Positions 7,190-15,139 of a DNA stretch of 64,000 nt are shown in pieces. Location: positions 930,001 through 994,000 of the forward strand of contig NZ_CABDUX010000001.1 of the NCBI RefSeq assembly GCF_901411515.1. The letters run 5' to 3'. Both the position numbers and the translations under genes were made by a program. Positions within the stretch are counted from its first letter, which is position 1. Each line of letters begins with the position of its first letter. Below the pieces are notes generated by a model. The model had not been told where the DNA came from and ran no database searches. It saw only the letters and a program-made list of their open reading frames with translations. Source of the stretch: Raoultibacter phocaeensis. Its GTDB lineage: Bacteria; Actinomycetota; Coriobacteriia; Coriobacteriales; Eggerthellaceae.

Positions 7190-8224
7190 TCAAAGGGAAT
7201 TCTTCAGTTGTCCGCATGCTCCTGCGATGTCGGAACCGCGGGAATGACGGACGGTAGTCTCGATTCCGTTACGGGAAAGCGTTTCCACCCAATGTTTCAT
7301 GGTACGGCTCGAACTTGGATGATAAGGGCTTCCGACGATCTCGTTGATGGGCAGCAGGTTTACATGGCAGAGCATACCGCTGCAAAACGAAACGAGATGC
7401 TCGAGCGCTTGTTTTGTATCGTTGACGTCGTGGATCATGATGTATTCGAACGTGACACGCCGGTTGGTCTTCTCTCGATACGCGTTGAGCGCCTCCTTGA
7501 GTCGCTCGAGCGGCACAGAGGCCATCGAGGGCATGAGACGGTCTCTCACCTGCTGTTCTGCGGAATGGAGAGAAACTGCCAAGGTGAACTGCTCCGGCTC
7601 GTGAGAGAGGCTCTGAATGCCCTTCAAGATGCCGCACGTTGAAATCGTGATATGACGGGCACCGATATTGAGTGATTGGGGGGAGTTCGCGATATGCAAT
7701 GCGGCGATCGTGTTGTCGTAGTTGAGGAAGGGTTCTCCTTGGCCCATCGCGACAAGGCTGCTCGCGCGCATACCCAGGTCCTGCTGCGCGATGACGATCT
7801 GATCGATCATCTCGCCGATGGTAAGATTGCGGGTGAACCCCTCTTTTCCCGTCGCGCAGAACGAGCACCCCATCGCGCATCCCGCTTGGGTAGAGAAGCA
7901 TATCGAGAGCCTATCGGGGGCATCCGACGAAAACGTCGGCATTGCAACTGTCTCGACGCACGCTCCGTCGTGGAATTCGATAACGTATTTGCGCGTTTCG
8001 TCTTTCGACACCTGGCGGTTTACTACAGAGCCGGTGCGCAGGGGATATGATGAGGCGAGTTCGGACCGCAACGAGGCAGGAAGGTTCGTCATCTCGTCCC
8101 ACGATCGCACATGATGGCCGTACAGCCACTGGAACAGCTGCTTCGTGCGAAATGCAGGCTGTCCAAGCGATTGCACGAGTTCGGCGAGCTCGTCTAGATC
8201 GAGTGATTTGATGTCGCGTTCCAT
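7190..8224 (-). CDS. rlmN: Dual-specificity RNA methyltransferase RlmN
   Basis: 344 residues from the ATG at 8222-8224; a longer open frame upstream lacks family similarity. RlmN is a radical-SAM enzyme that methylates C2 of A2503 in 23S rRNA and A37 in some tRNAs. The radical-SAM cluster motif CAMGCSFC is present, preceded by ISICFSTQAG. Further family blocks are VAMGQGEPFLNYDN, HITISTCG, and SRGSDIAGACGQL at the C-terminus, which includes the catalytic cysteine. A TATAAT box lies only 6 bp before the ATG and no ribosome-binding site is visible, so the mRNA may be leaderless. Confidence 0.94.
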   Translation of the reverse strand: MERDIKSLDLDELAELVQSLGQPAFRTKQLFQWLYGHHVRSWDEMTNLPASLRSELASSYPLRTGSVVNRQVSKDETRKYVIEFHDGACVETVAMPTFSSDAPDRLSICFSTQAGCAMGCSFCATGKEGFTRNLTIGEMIDQIVIAQQDLGMRASSLVAMGQGEPFLNYDNTIAALHIANSPQSLNIGARHITISTCGILKGIQSLSHEPEQFTLAVSLHSAEQQVRDRLMPSMASVPLERLKEALNAYREKTNRRVTFEYIMIHDVNDTKQALEHLVSFCSGMLCHVNLLPINEIVGSPYHPSSSRTMKHWVETLSRNGIETTVRHSRGSDIAGACGQLKNSL

Positions 8225-8230
8225 AAGAAC

Positions 8231-8236
8231 ATTATA
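8231..8236 (-). promoter_or_regulatory. -10 element of rlmN, leaderless arrangement
   Basis: TATAAT on the minus strand ends 6 bp before the rlmN ATG, so transcription would begin at or next to the start codon. No good -35 is seen. Confidence 0.5.
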
Positions 8237-8283
8237 GACGTTCGCATGCCAGGTTCGCTCCATAGGAGGTAACGGGGCGCAAA

Positions 8284-8299
8284 TGTTTCCCGTGAAACA
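8284..8299. promoter_or_regulatory. parS-like site (one mismatch)
   Basis: TGTTTCCCGTGAAACA differs from parS by one central base, A to C. The same variant recurs at 10136-10151. Confidence 0.6.
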
Positions 8300-8488
8300 T
8301 TTTTTGGTGTGCGGGTCGTTGCGCACGAATGAGAACGCAAAAGCCGAGGTGAATGAAAAACGCAATGCTATTCAGCACAATACGAAACATGACGCGGAGC
8401 GCGGAACGGATCCGAAGGTTTGCATACTCACCAAAGTTTCGGAATGTGAACGGTGACTTTTTGGAAATGAGGACGACAGGTGAAAGTT

Positions 8489-8497
8489 TGCTATACT
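8489..8497 (+). promoter_or_regulatory. Extended -10 promoter upstream of ddl
   Basis: TGCTATACT is an extended -10 element (TGn plus TATACT) without a clear -35. It lies about 180 bp before ddl on the same strand. Confidence 0.5.
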
Positions 8498-8678
8498 GCA
8501 TCCGTTTGCTGCTGCCGTGCTGTATTTGCGAATCAGGTGAGATTTGGGGATGAGCGAAAGGCGAGCAAACAGTGCACAGCACGAGAATCGGCGATGCATC
8601 GAACATGTGCCTCAACCGACAGGGAAGCGCTCCGCATCGCATACCGATATTGCAAAGAGTACGAATGGAGTAGGGTCC

Positions 8679-9635
8679 ATGACGAAAACCTTCACACCTC
8701 ACACGTGCAAGGTCGCGTTGATCGCGGGCGGCAAAAGCGGGGAACGTGAGATATCGCTCGCATCGGGCGAGGGTGCCAAAGAAGCGCTTGAACAGGCGGG
8801 ATTCCCCGTTACGAGCATCGATCCCGCAAAGAGGGAAGACCTCGTCGCGCTGATTGAAGGCGATTTCGACGTGGCATTTCTCTGCTTACACGGGAAATAC
8901 GGCGAAGACGGCACTATGCAGGGCATGCTCGAGATCATCGGGTTGCCCTACATCGGTTCGGATGTGTGGTCGAGTGCCCTTGCCATGGATAAATCGAAGT
9001 CGAAGGTGTTCTACGAGCAGGCGGGTTTGAGGACGCCCCGTTCCGTCACGCTGTATGCCGCAGATCGTGTAGAAAACGAAATGCCGCATAAAGCAATCAC
9101 GGCGGCGGTGGGGGAGCGTGCGGTCGTTAAACCCGCGACGGAGGGAAGCGCGCTCGGCGTGTTCATCGTGACGGGTGAAGCGGAAATCGCGGCGGCTATC
9201 GAGAAGGCGTTCGAGATCGACAGCGAAGTGCTCGTCGAAACCTATATCGAGGGCGACGAATTCACCGTTGCGGTGATCGGGAACGACGAGCCCGAAGCGC
9301 TGCCGGTTATCAAGATCGTTCCGACAAACGAATTCTACGATTTCGAATCGAAATACGCGCCGGGAGGATCGCAACATCTGTGCCCTGCGCCGCTTTCGGA
9401 CGAGCAAACGGCTGAAGTGCAGCGCATGGCCGTTGACGCGCATAAGGCGCTCGGCTGCAGAGGCGTATCGCGCAGCGATTTTATTCTGGATAGCGAAGGA
9501 GCGTTCTGGCTGCTCGAAACGAATACGATACCAGGGATGACGGGAACATCGCTTCTTCCCGATGCGGGGCGAGCGGCGGGGATGAGTTTCCCCGAACTCT
9601 GCACGAAGCTCATCAAACTCGCGCTCGAGCGGTAA
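8679..9635 (+). CDS. ddl: D-alanine--D-alanine ligase
   Basis: 318 residues from the ATG at 8679, which follows GGAGTAGGG; the open frame extends upstream but only this start fits the family. It is a cytoplasmic ATP-grasp enzyme joining two D-alanines for peptidoglycan precursors. Visible are the N-terminal GGKSGEREISLASG, LHGKYGEDGTMQG, the serine loop EGSALGVF, and FYDFESKY, with a tyrosine where D-lactate-type (VanA) ligases differ. The Mg/ATP site is in WLLETNTIPGMTGTSLLP. D-Ala-D-Ala rather than D-Ala-D-Lac specificity is therefore expected. Confidence 0.93.
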   Translation: MTKTFTPHTCKVALIAGGKSGEREISLASGEGAKEALEQAGFPVTSIDPAKREDLVALIEGDFDVAFLCLHGKYGEDGTMQGMLEIIGLPYIGSDVWSSALAMDKSKSKVFYEQAGLRTPRSVTLYAADRVENEMPHKAITAAVGERAVVKPATEGSALGVFIVTGEAEIAAAIEKAFEIDSEVLVETYIEGDEFTVAVIGNDEPEALPVIKIVPTNEFYDFESKYAPGGSQHLCPAPLSDEQTAEVQRMAVDAHKALGCRGVSRSDFILDSEGAFWLLETNTIPGMTGTSLLPDAGRAAGMSFPELCTKLIKLALER

Positions 9636-9851
9636 GGAAGCGCACGGGGCGCAACCCGCAAAGCATTCAAGCGGTCGGGCTGGCCTTCTATCCCCAAGCG
9701 GTCCGCACGCCCGCGCGGAAGCGCAAGTTAGTTCCCTTGGTCACCGATCAACGGCGAGAACATCTTTTCCGCGTACGCATCCGCGCGGAAGCGCAAACCG
9801 GACCGTGCGTTGCGGAAACCAATCCGCACCACGATGATCAGCAAAGCGAGT
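9636..9851. repeat. Short direct repeat in the ddl-downstream gap
   Basis: CCGCGCGGAAGCGCAA occurs at 9711-9726 and again at 9781-9796, exactly 70 bp apart, between two convergent genes. No gene and no terminator with a clear T-run is seen in this stretch. Confidence 0.5.
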
Positions 9852-10496
9852 TTAGAAAACTCCGCACGATTTCAGGCCGAACATTGCGCCGGCGACGAGC
9901 GCGAGCAAGAACAGCCAGCTTATAAGGTAGCATCCCTTGTTGCCTTTGCGTCCCTGCTCGATCATCTTCTCCGACATGCTGCGACGTGTTTTCAGCAGAG
10001 CCGAGCCAGCCTTCTTCGAAGGAAACGGAACGGTTTTCGTCGGCTTCCACGTGCCGTTGCTTTCGATCACCTTTGCGAATCCCTGTTCGCCTAAATCGAC
10101 TTCGGGGCGGATGCCGTCCATAAGCCGCGCCGCAATGTTTCCCGTGAAACATTCGAGCGCCTCCGCAAAGTTGGGATCGTAGCAAATGATCGCCGCTTCA
10201 CCCCAATACTCGCCTGGATCAGGTGATTCGCTGTACGCGACGAATGAAAGGAGCGCTTGGAGCGTGTACCCTTTCGCCTCGTACAAACTCAATTCGCGCG
10301 AGGTTCCGGGATCGAAGAAGCCCATGAGGGCACCGAAGCGGTTCTTCATCCACGCGGTGCGCACGCCGTCTTCGGTGATGAATTCGATAGAGAAGATATC
10401 GCCGACGAGGTTGTCTGCGCCGATGAGTGCCGCCGCATCCTTCTTCGATGCCGTGCTGAACCGGGCGTAGGTTCCGAAATAGGGAATGTCAGACAT
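9852..10496 (-). CDS. Conserved hypothetical protein with C-terminal membrane anchor
   Basis: 214 residues of unknown function. The soluble part (about residues 1-180) has a mixed composition and no motif I recognise. A basic stretch (SKKAGSALLKTRRSMSEK) precedes a single hydrophobic segment near the C-terminus (YLISWLFLLALVAGAMFGL), so it is probably tail-anchored with the bulk in the cytoplasm. A parS-like site lies inside the coding sequence and encodes CFTGNI. It is convergent with ddl and divergent from the exonuclease-helicase gene. Codon use matches a real gene, but no role can be named. Confidence 0.7.
   Translation of the reverse strand: MSDIPYFGTYARFSTASKKDAAALIGADNLVGDIFSIEFITEDGVRTAWMKNRFGALMGFFDPGTSRELSLYEAKGYTLQALLSFVAYSESPDPGEYWGEAAIICYDPNFAEALECFTGNIAARLMDGIRPEVDLGEQGFAKVIESNGTWKPTKTVPFPSKKAGSALLKTRRSMSEKMIEQGRKGNKGCYLISWLFLLALVAGAMFGLKSCGVF
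10136..10151. promoter_or_regulatory. parS-like site (one mismatch) inside a coding sequence
   Basis: TGTTTCCCGTGAAACA, the same one-base variant as at 8284, lies within the gene at 9852-10496. Confidence 0.6.
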
Positions 10497-10611
10497 GGTT
10501 TCTCCTCGTGGTCGGCTCTGATCGATCCGTGCGCCGCATCGGTTATGCGATTATTCCGCGCCCCGATCTTTCGGTTTGTGCGACATCATGATAGATGATA
10601 GGCTTCATAGT

Positions 10612-13600
10612 ATGGAAAACTATACTGCTCAGCAGACAGATACTCTGCAAAATTACATCGTAGAGGGAACTCCCGAGGATATCCGCGCGCGCTATGCGGG
10701 ACTCGCCGATGCGGCTGGTACGACCGATTTCGGCGTACTCGACGAAGATGTGGTCGTGCTCGATACGGAAACGACGGGGTTTTCAGTCAACCACGACGAA
10801 CTCATGCAGATCGCAGCTGCCCGTATGAGGCACGGGAAAATCGTCGAATGGTTCGTCACCTTCGTCAATCCGGGAAAGCCCATTCCCGAAGACGTTGCAC
10901 GTCTGACCGACATTCACGATGAGGATGTTGCCGACGCTCCAACGCCCGCCCAGGCGCTCGCTGATCTTGTCGAATTCGTGGGTACATCCGACATTGTGGC
11001 CCACAACGCCGAATTCGACCGTAATTTCACGACGAAGAACATGTACGGAACCCCGCTCGCCGATAACGTTTGGATCGATTCGCTCGATCTCGCCCGCATC
11101 GCGTTGCCGCGTCTTAAATCCCATCGCCTCATCGATCTGGTGCGGGCGTTCGGCGCGCCGATCTCGACCCATCGAGCCGATGCCGATGTGGAGGCGCTCT
11201 GCGCGGTGTACCGCATTCTCCTTGCAGCCGTCGACGCTATGCCGATTGCGCTTGTGGGCGAGATCGCCGGCATGGCGACGGTGGAGGAATGGCCAACCGT
11301 GAAAGTGTTCGCGCATTTCGCCCAGCAAAGCGAACCTGTGCCCTTCTCATTGCGTTCGATGCGCTCAAGCAGGGTAAACGCGATCGAGCGTAAAGCGAAG
11401 ACCGATGCGGACGCCCTAGCTGCCGATCCGGCTCGGGAGCTCGCGTTCCCTTCCGCTGAAACCGTCGAGCAGGCGTTTTCTGCAGACGGCATCGTAGGTT
11501 CGCTCTATCCTGATTTCGAAACGCGGGTAGAGCAGGTCATGATGGCCGAAGCGGTGCGCGCTGCCTTCGCATCCTCGACGAATCTCGCCGTCGAAGCGGG
11601 TACGGGAGTGGGTAAATCGATGGCGTATCTCGTACCTGCCGCTTTGACCGCGAAGGAGAACAACATCGCGATCGGTGTGGCAACGAAGACGAACGCGCTG
11701 CTCGATCAGCTCATGTACAAGGAGCTTCCGCTGCTCGACAAAGCGCTGCGCGCCCGTGCAGCTCAAGCGTGCACGCTTGAGGGAGGAGACGGGGAAGAGG
11801 GAGCGACCGCTGCACCGCCGCAGGGCATCGATTTCGCTGCTCTCAAAGGGTTTTCGCACTATCCCTGCTTGCGCAACATCAACCGCATCGTCGTCGCTGG
11901 TCCCAAAACCCGCAACGTCGCCGGCCGCGACGTGCCGCAGGCGCCTTCGCTCGCGGGGCTGCTCTCGTTCATCGAACAGAGCGAATACGACGACATCGAC
12001 GGGCTCAAAATAGACTACCGCACGATGCCGCGCTACACCATCACCACCACAAGCACCGACTGTCTGCGCAGGAAATGCCCGTTTTTCGGTACGATGTGCT
12101 TTGTACACGGCGCACGCCGCCGTGCGGAATCGGCCGATATCGTCGTGACGAATCACAGCCTTCTGTTCTGCGACCTTGTGGCCGACGGGGGGCTTTTGCC
12201 TCCGATCCGCTACTGGGTCGTCGACGAGGCTCACGGTGCCGAGTCCGAAGCGCGCAAAGCGTTCTCCGTTAACCTCGCCGCCGACGAGATCATGCGCACT
12301 GCCGCTCGCGTTGCCGCAGACGACGTTTCGCGCAACGTGTTCATCCGCACTGAACGCCGCCTCGGCGAATCGCCCGATGGCTCGACGCTTCTGTTCGGCC
12401 TCACGGCGAAAGCCCGCGGGGCCGGCAAGAAGTTCGAGCAGGCGGCAACCGAATTCACCGCGCATATGAAGGATCTGCTGTACTTCGATCCGAGCAAAAG
12501 AAGCAAGGGCTACGAATTCGTGGAGCTGTGGATCAACGATCAGATTCGCGCAAGCGACACCTTCGCCACTCTCTGTTCATACGCACGGATATTCACCGAC
12601 AAGGCGGAAAAGCTCGTCAAGGCGTGCCAGGACCTCGTCGCATACTTGGAGGACCTCGACGAGGCGGCCGAGCTGCAGCGCGAGATCGCGTCCACGGCGA
12701 TAAGCCTGAAAGAAATGATGAACGCCGCGGAAACGATCCTCTTCACGGCTCCGCCCACCTACGCCTATGCCGCCACGCTTTCGAAGAAGAGCGAGCGGGT
12801 GGCCGAAAACCTCCAAGCGCTTCTCATCGACGTCGGCGACAAGATGAACGAAACGCTGTACGCGAACACCCACTCGGTCGTGTTCGCCTCCGCGACGATG
12901 ACGGTCGACGGCACGTTCAAGGCGTTCGAACAGGCCCTCGGTTGCAACCGTACGGAATTCTCGAACACAGCGGTGAGCGAGCTGCCTTCGAGCTACAACT
13001 TTGACGACCAGATGACGGTGTACGTGGTCGAAGATATGCCCGAACCGAGCGCACCCGGGTATCTCGACGCGCTGCAAAACCTGCTCATCGGCGTGCACCG
13101 CGCGCAACAAGGTTCGATGCTCACGTTGTTCACGAACCGCAAAGAGATGGAAAAGTGCTTCGATGCCGTGCAGCCTGTGCTCAAATCGGACGATCTGAGA
13201 CTCGTCTGTCAGAAATGGGGCGTGTCGGTGAAGGGGCTGCGCGATGATTTCCTCGTCGACGAGCATCTTTCGCTGTTCGCGCTCAAGAGCTTCTGGGAAG
13301 GGTTCGACGCCCCCGGCGCGACGCTCAAAGGGGTGGTCATTCCGAAACTGCCGTTCTCGAAGCCGACTGACCCGCTTTCCTGCGAGCGTTCCGATCGCGA
13401 TCCGCATGCGTGGAGCCACTACGTGCTGCCGGCGGCAGTGCTTGAAACCAAGCAGGCCGCAGGAAGGCTCATTCGCAAGTCGACCGATTCAGGGTCGCTC
13501 ATCTTAGCTGACAAGCGGCTGATAACCAAAGGCTACGGCCGCGCGTTCCTCAACTCGTTGCCGAGCAAGTCGATCAAGGTATGTTCGGCCGCCGAGGTTA

Positions 13601-13743
13601 TCCGCTGCATTGGGGAAGAGGCTGCGTGCGCTGCAAACGAACAGGCACGGGGTGCGGAAGATCCATCAGCTCACGGCGACGGGGCTTGCGGGGCGCACGA
13701 GACGCCGCGAAACCTGCACCAAGGCGCGGATTCTGTGACCTAA
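10612..13743 (+). CDS. DnaQ-type exonuclease fused to DinG-family helicase
   Basis: 1043 residues from the ATG at 10612; a TTG and an ATG just upstream are possible alternative starts. The N-terminal DEDDh exonuclease has VVLDTETTGF near residue 50, AHNAEFD and HRADADVEAL. A superfamily 2 XPD/DinG-like helicase follows, with Walker A GTGVGKS near residue 330 and the DEAH box near residue 537. Cysteines in DCLRRKCPFFGTMC plus one in HYPCLRN fit the iron-sulfur cluster of DinG/XPD. The C-terminal motifs include AAGRLIRKSTDSGSLILAD. The combination suggests a 3'-5' exonuclease/helicase acting in repair or on R-loops. Such fusions are known in Firmicutes DinG proteins. The last 60 residues are low-complexity. 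Confidence 0.9.
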   Translation: MENYTAQQTDTLQNYIVEGTPEDIRARYAGLADAAGTTDFGVLDEDVVVLDTETTGFSVNHDELMQIAAARMRHGKIVEWFVTFVNPGKPIPEDVARLTDIHDEDVADAPTPAQALADLVEFVGTSDIVAHNAEFDRNFTTKNMYGTPLADNVWIDSLDLARIALPRLKSHRLIDLVRAFGAPISTHRADADVEALCAVYRILLAAVDAMPIALVGEIAGMATVEEWPTVKVFAHFAQQSEPVPFSLRSMRSSRVNAIERKAKTDADALAADPARELAFPSAETVEQAFSADGIVGSLYPDFETRVEQVMMAEAVRAAFASSTNLAVEAGTGVGKSMAYLVPAALTAKENNIAIGVATKTNALLDQLMYKELPLLDKALRARAAQACTLEGGDGEEGATAAPPQGIDFAALKGFSHYPCLRNINRIVVAGPKTRNVAGRDVPQAPSLAGLLSFIEQSEYDDIDGLKIDYRTMPRYTITTTSTDCLRRKCPFFGTMCFVHGARRRAESADIVVTNHSLLFCDLVADGGLLPPIRYWVVDEAHGAESEARKAFSVNLAADEIMRTAARVAADDVSRNVFIRTERRLGESPDGSTLLFGLTAKARGAGKKFEQAATEFTAHMKDLLYFDPSKRSKGYEFVELWINDQIRASDTFATLCSYARIFTDKAEKLVKACQDLVAYLEDLDEAAELQREIASTAISLKEMMNAAETILFTAPPTYAYAATLSKKSERVAENLQALLIDVGDKMNETLYANTHSVVFASATMTVDGTFKAFEQALGCNRTEFSNTAVSELPSSYNFDDQMTVYVVEDMPEPSAPGYLDALQNLLIGVHRAQQGSMLTLFTNRKEMEKCFDAVQPVLKSDDLRLVCQKWGVSVKGLRDDFLVDEHLSLFALKSFWEGFDAPGATLKGVVIPKLPFSKPTDPLSCERSDRDPHAWSHYVLPAAVLETKQAAGRLIRKSTDSGSLILADKRLITKGYGRAFLNSLPSKSIKVCSAAEVIRCIGEEAACAANEQARGAEDPSAHGDGACGAHETPRNLHQGADSVT

Positions 13744-13767
13744 ACCGTCCTCCGCGCGCCGATACCG

Positions 13768-13773
13768 TACAAT
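13768..13773 (+). promoter_or_regulatory. Possible -10 element just before the 13783 gene
   Basis: TACAAT ends 9 bp before the ATG of the next gene, close enough for a leaderless or nearly leaderless transcript. No clear -35 is seen. Confidence 0.35.
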
Positions 13774-13782
13774 AGGCAGACC

Positions 13783-15075
13783 ATGGGTCGCAAGAACAAG
13801 CATACGAAACTGTCGCACGCCGCGCATATCAAACGGCATACCGAAGGTACGTCCAACGAGCTGTCGTTCAGCGTGCTCGACGCCGCTAAAAACGCTGCGG
13901 ATGCGGAGGAAGGGCGCGATGCCAAGGCGCATGTCCCGCGATTCGGCGGCATTCCGCTGTTCACGCTTCCGGGAAAGAAGAAGCCCCCGACTACGCCGCA
14001 GAAAGATGAGCTCATCGCCCTGTCGAGCCGCGGACCTGTCGGCATGGCGGGCCAGCCGACCCCGTCGCTTCCCGTCGCTTCCGAACCTGCCGCATCGGCT
14101 GCGCGGCCGAAGTACGAGCCGCCCGTCGACGAGATCGCACGCCGCAAAACAAGGCGGCGCGTCCGCAACGGCCTTGCCATTGCCGCAGCGGTCGTGATTG
14201 TGGGGGCGCTCGCAGCAACGGGCGCATCGTTTCTTTATAAAGAGTACACCGCCCATACCGAGAGGGTGTCGAACCTCGATCGTGCGCTTGCGGATTTGAC
14301 GAGCGCAAGCGAGATCACCGTGGAGATGGATGCGATCATCACGGCGGAAGTTGACGATCAGACAGCCGAGAAGACAGCCGCGGTTAAGGATCGTCTCGGC
14401 GAGGCGATCGCGCTGCTTGATTCCGCCGAAGCGTCACTGGTTGCTGCCGAGTCGGATTCCAATCCCCCTCAGGAGAAGGAGGCCGTCATCCGTGCGCGCG
14501 CGGCGATCGAGGCGCGGCGTGTCATGATCGAGCAGGGACCCACGCTCATGGATGCCGCGCTTGCGGCAACGCAGGCAGCGGGTACCGTCGAAGCGGCATG
14601 GGCGCAGGTAATCGGCGCCGATAAGGTTGCCCGCGAAGCGGCGGATCTCATCGCTGACACCACGATGGAAAACGTGCAGGCGTCGCGAGACAAGAGTGTC
14701 GAGGCAAACGAGCTGTTCGCTGGGGCGTTGTCCCAGCTTTGGACGGCGGCAGACCAGTACCCGAGTACCGATCTGTCGGACCAGATAGCCTACGTCGAGA
14801 AGAGGATTGCCGCCATGGAACACGCGATCGCTTCGGACGACGCTATCCTCGCGTACAACAAAGAGGAGGCGGCAACGCAAAACGATGCGTACAACGCCGT
14901 CGATGCCGAAGCGGCCGAGCTGGCAAAGACGCTGCCCGACAATCCTTCGGAATCGGTGCGCAGTGCGTATCTGCGCGAAACCGAGCAAGCAAGCAAGGTA
15001 TACGGAGAAGCACGTTTGAAGGCAGAAACCGCAGATTCGTTTATTAATGATTATTTGGGGTCAAACGGCAAATAG
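13783..15075 (+). CDS. Membrane-anchored helical (coiled-coil-like) protein, unknown function
   Basis: 430 residues. A basic, Pro-rich cytoplasmic N-terminus (about residues 1-125, starting MGRKNKHTKLSHAAHIKRH) is followed by one transmembrane segment (NGLAIAAAVVIVGALAATGASF). A long Ala/Glu-rich extracellular region to the end is predicted largely helical. No enzyme motif is visible. The design, a charged tail, one membrane pass and a helical ectodomain, resembles cell-envelope scaffold or division-associated proteins, but this is only a resemblance. It is followed by the M28-like membrane protein, whose promoter overlaps its 3' end. Confidence 0.75.
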   Translation: MGRKNKHTKLSHAAHIKRHTEGTSNELSFSVLDAAKNAADAEEGRDAKAHVPRFGGIPLFTLPGKKKPPTTPQKDELIALSSRGPVGMAGQPTPSLPVASEPAASAARPKYEPPVDEIARRKTRRRVRNGLAIAAAVVIVGALAATGASFLYKEYTAHTERVSNLDRALADLTSASEITVEMDAIITAEVDDQTAEKTAAVKDRLGEAIALLDSAEASLVAAESDSNPPQEKEAVIRARAAIEARRVMIEQGPTLMDAALAATQAAGTVEAAWAQVIGADKVAREAADLIADTTMENVQASRDKSVEANELFAGALSQLWTAADQYPSTDLSDQIAYVEKRIAAMEHAIASDDAILAYNKEEAATQNDAYNAVDAEAAELAKTLPDNPSESVRSAYLRETEQASKVYGEARLKAETADSFINDYLGSNGK

Positions 15076-15083
15076 CGTATACT
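15055..15083 (+). promoter_or_regulatory. Promoter of the M28-like gene
   Basis: TTGGGG at 15055-15060 and TATACT at 15078-15083, spaced 17 bp. The -35 lies inside the last codons of the preceding gene. Confidence 0.65.
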
Positions 15084-15139
15084 TACCTACTGTATGCCTG
15101 CATGAAACTATGACCAGATGAAGAACGAAAGGCACGCAT

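Larger units (their letters stand above)
8225..8678. other. rlmN-ddl divergent intergenic region
   Basis: 454 bp without a supported gene. It holds the rlmN -10 element, a parS-like site at 8284-8299 and an extended -10 promoter at 8489-8497. The open frames crossing it show no family features. The 180-bp transcript leader before ddl has no recognised riboswitch. Confidence 0.5.

Noticed and set aside
9711-9796. CRISPR-like repeats (two 16-bp copies, 70 bp apart)
   Set aside because: Only two short copies, no third repeat and no cas genes in the window.
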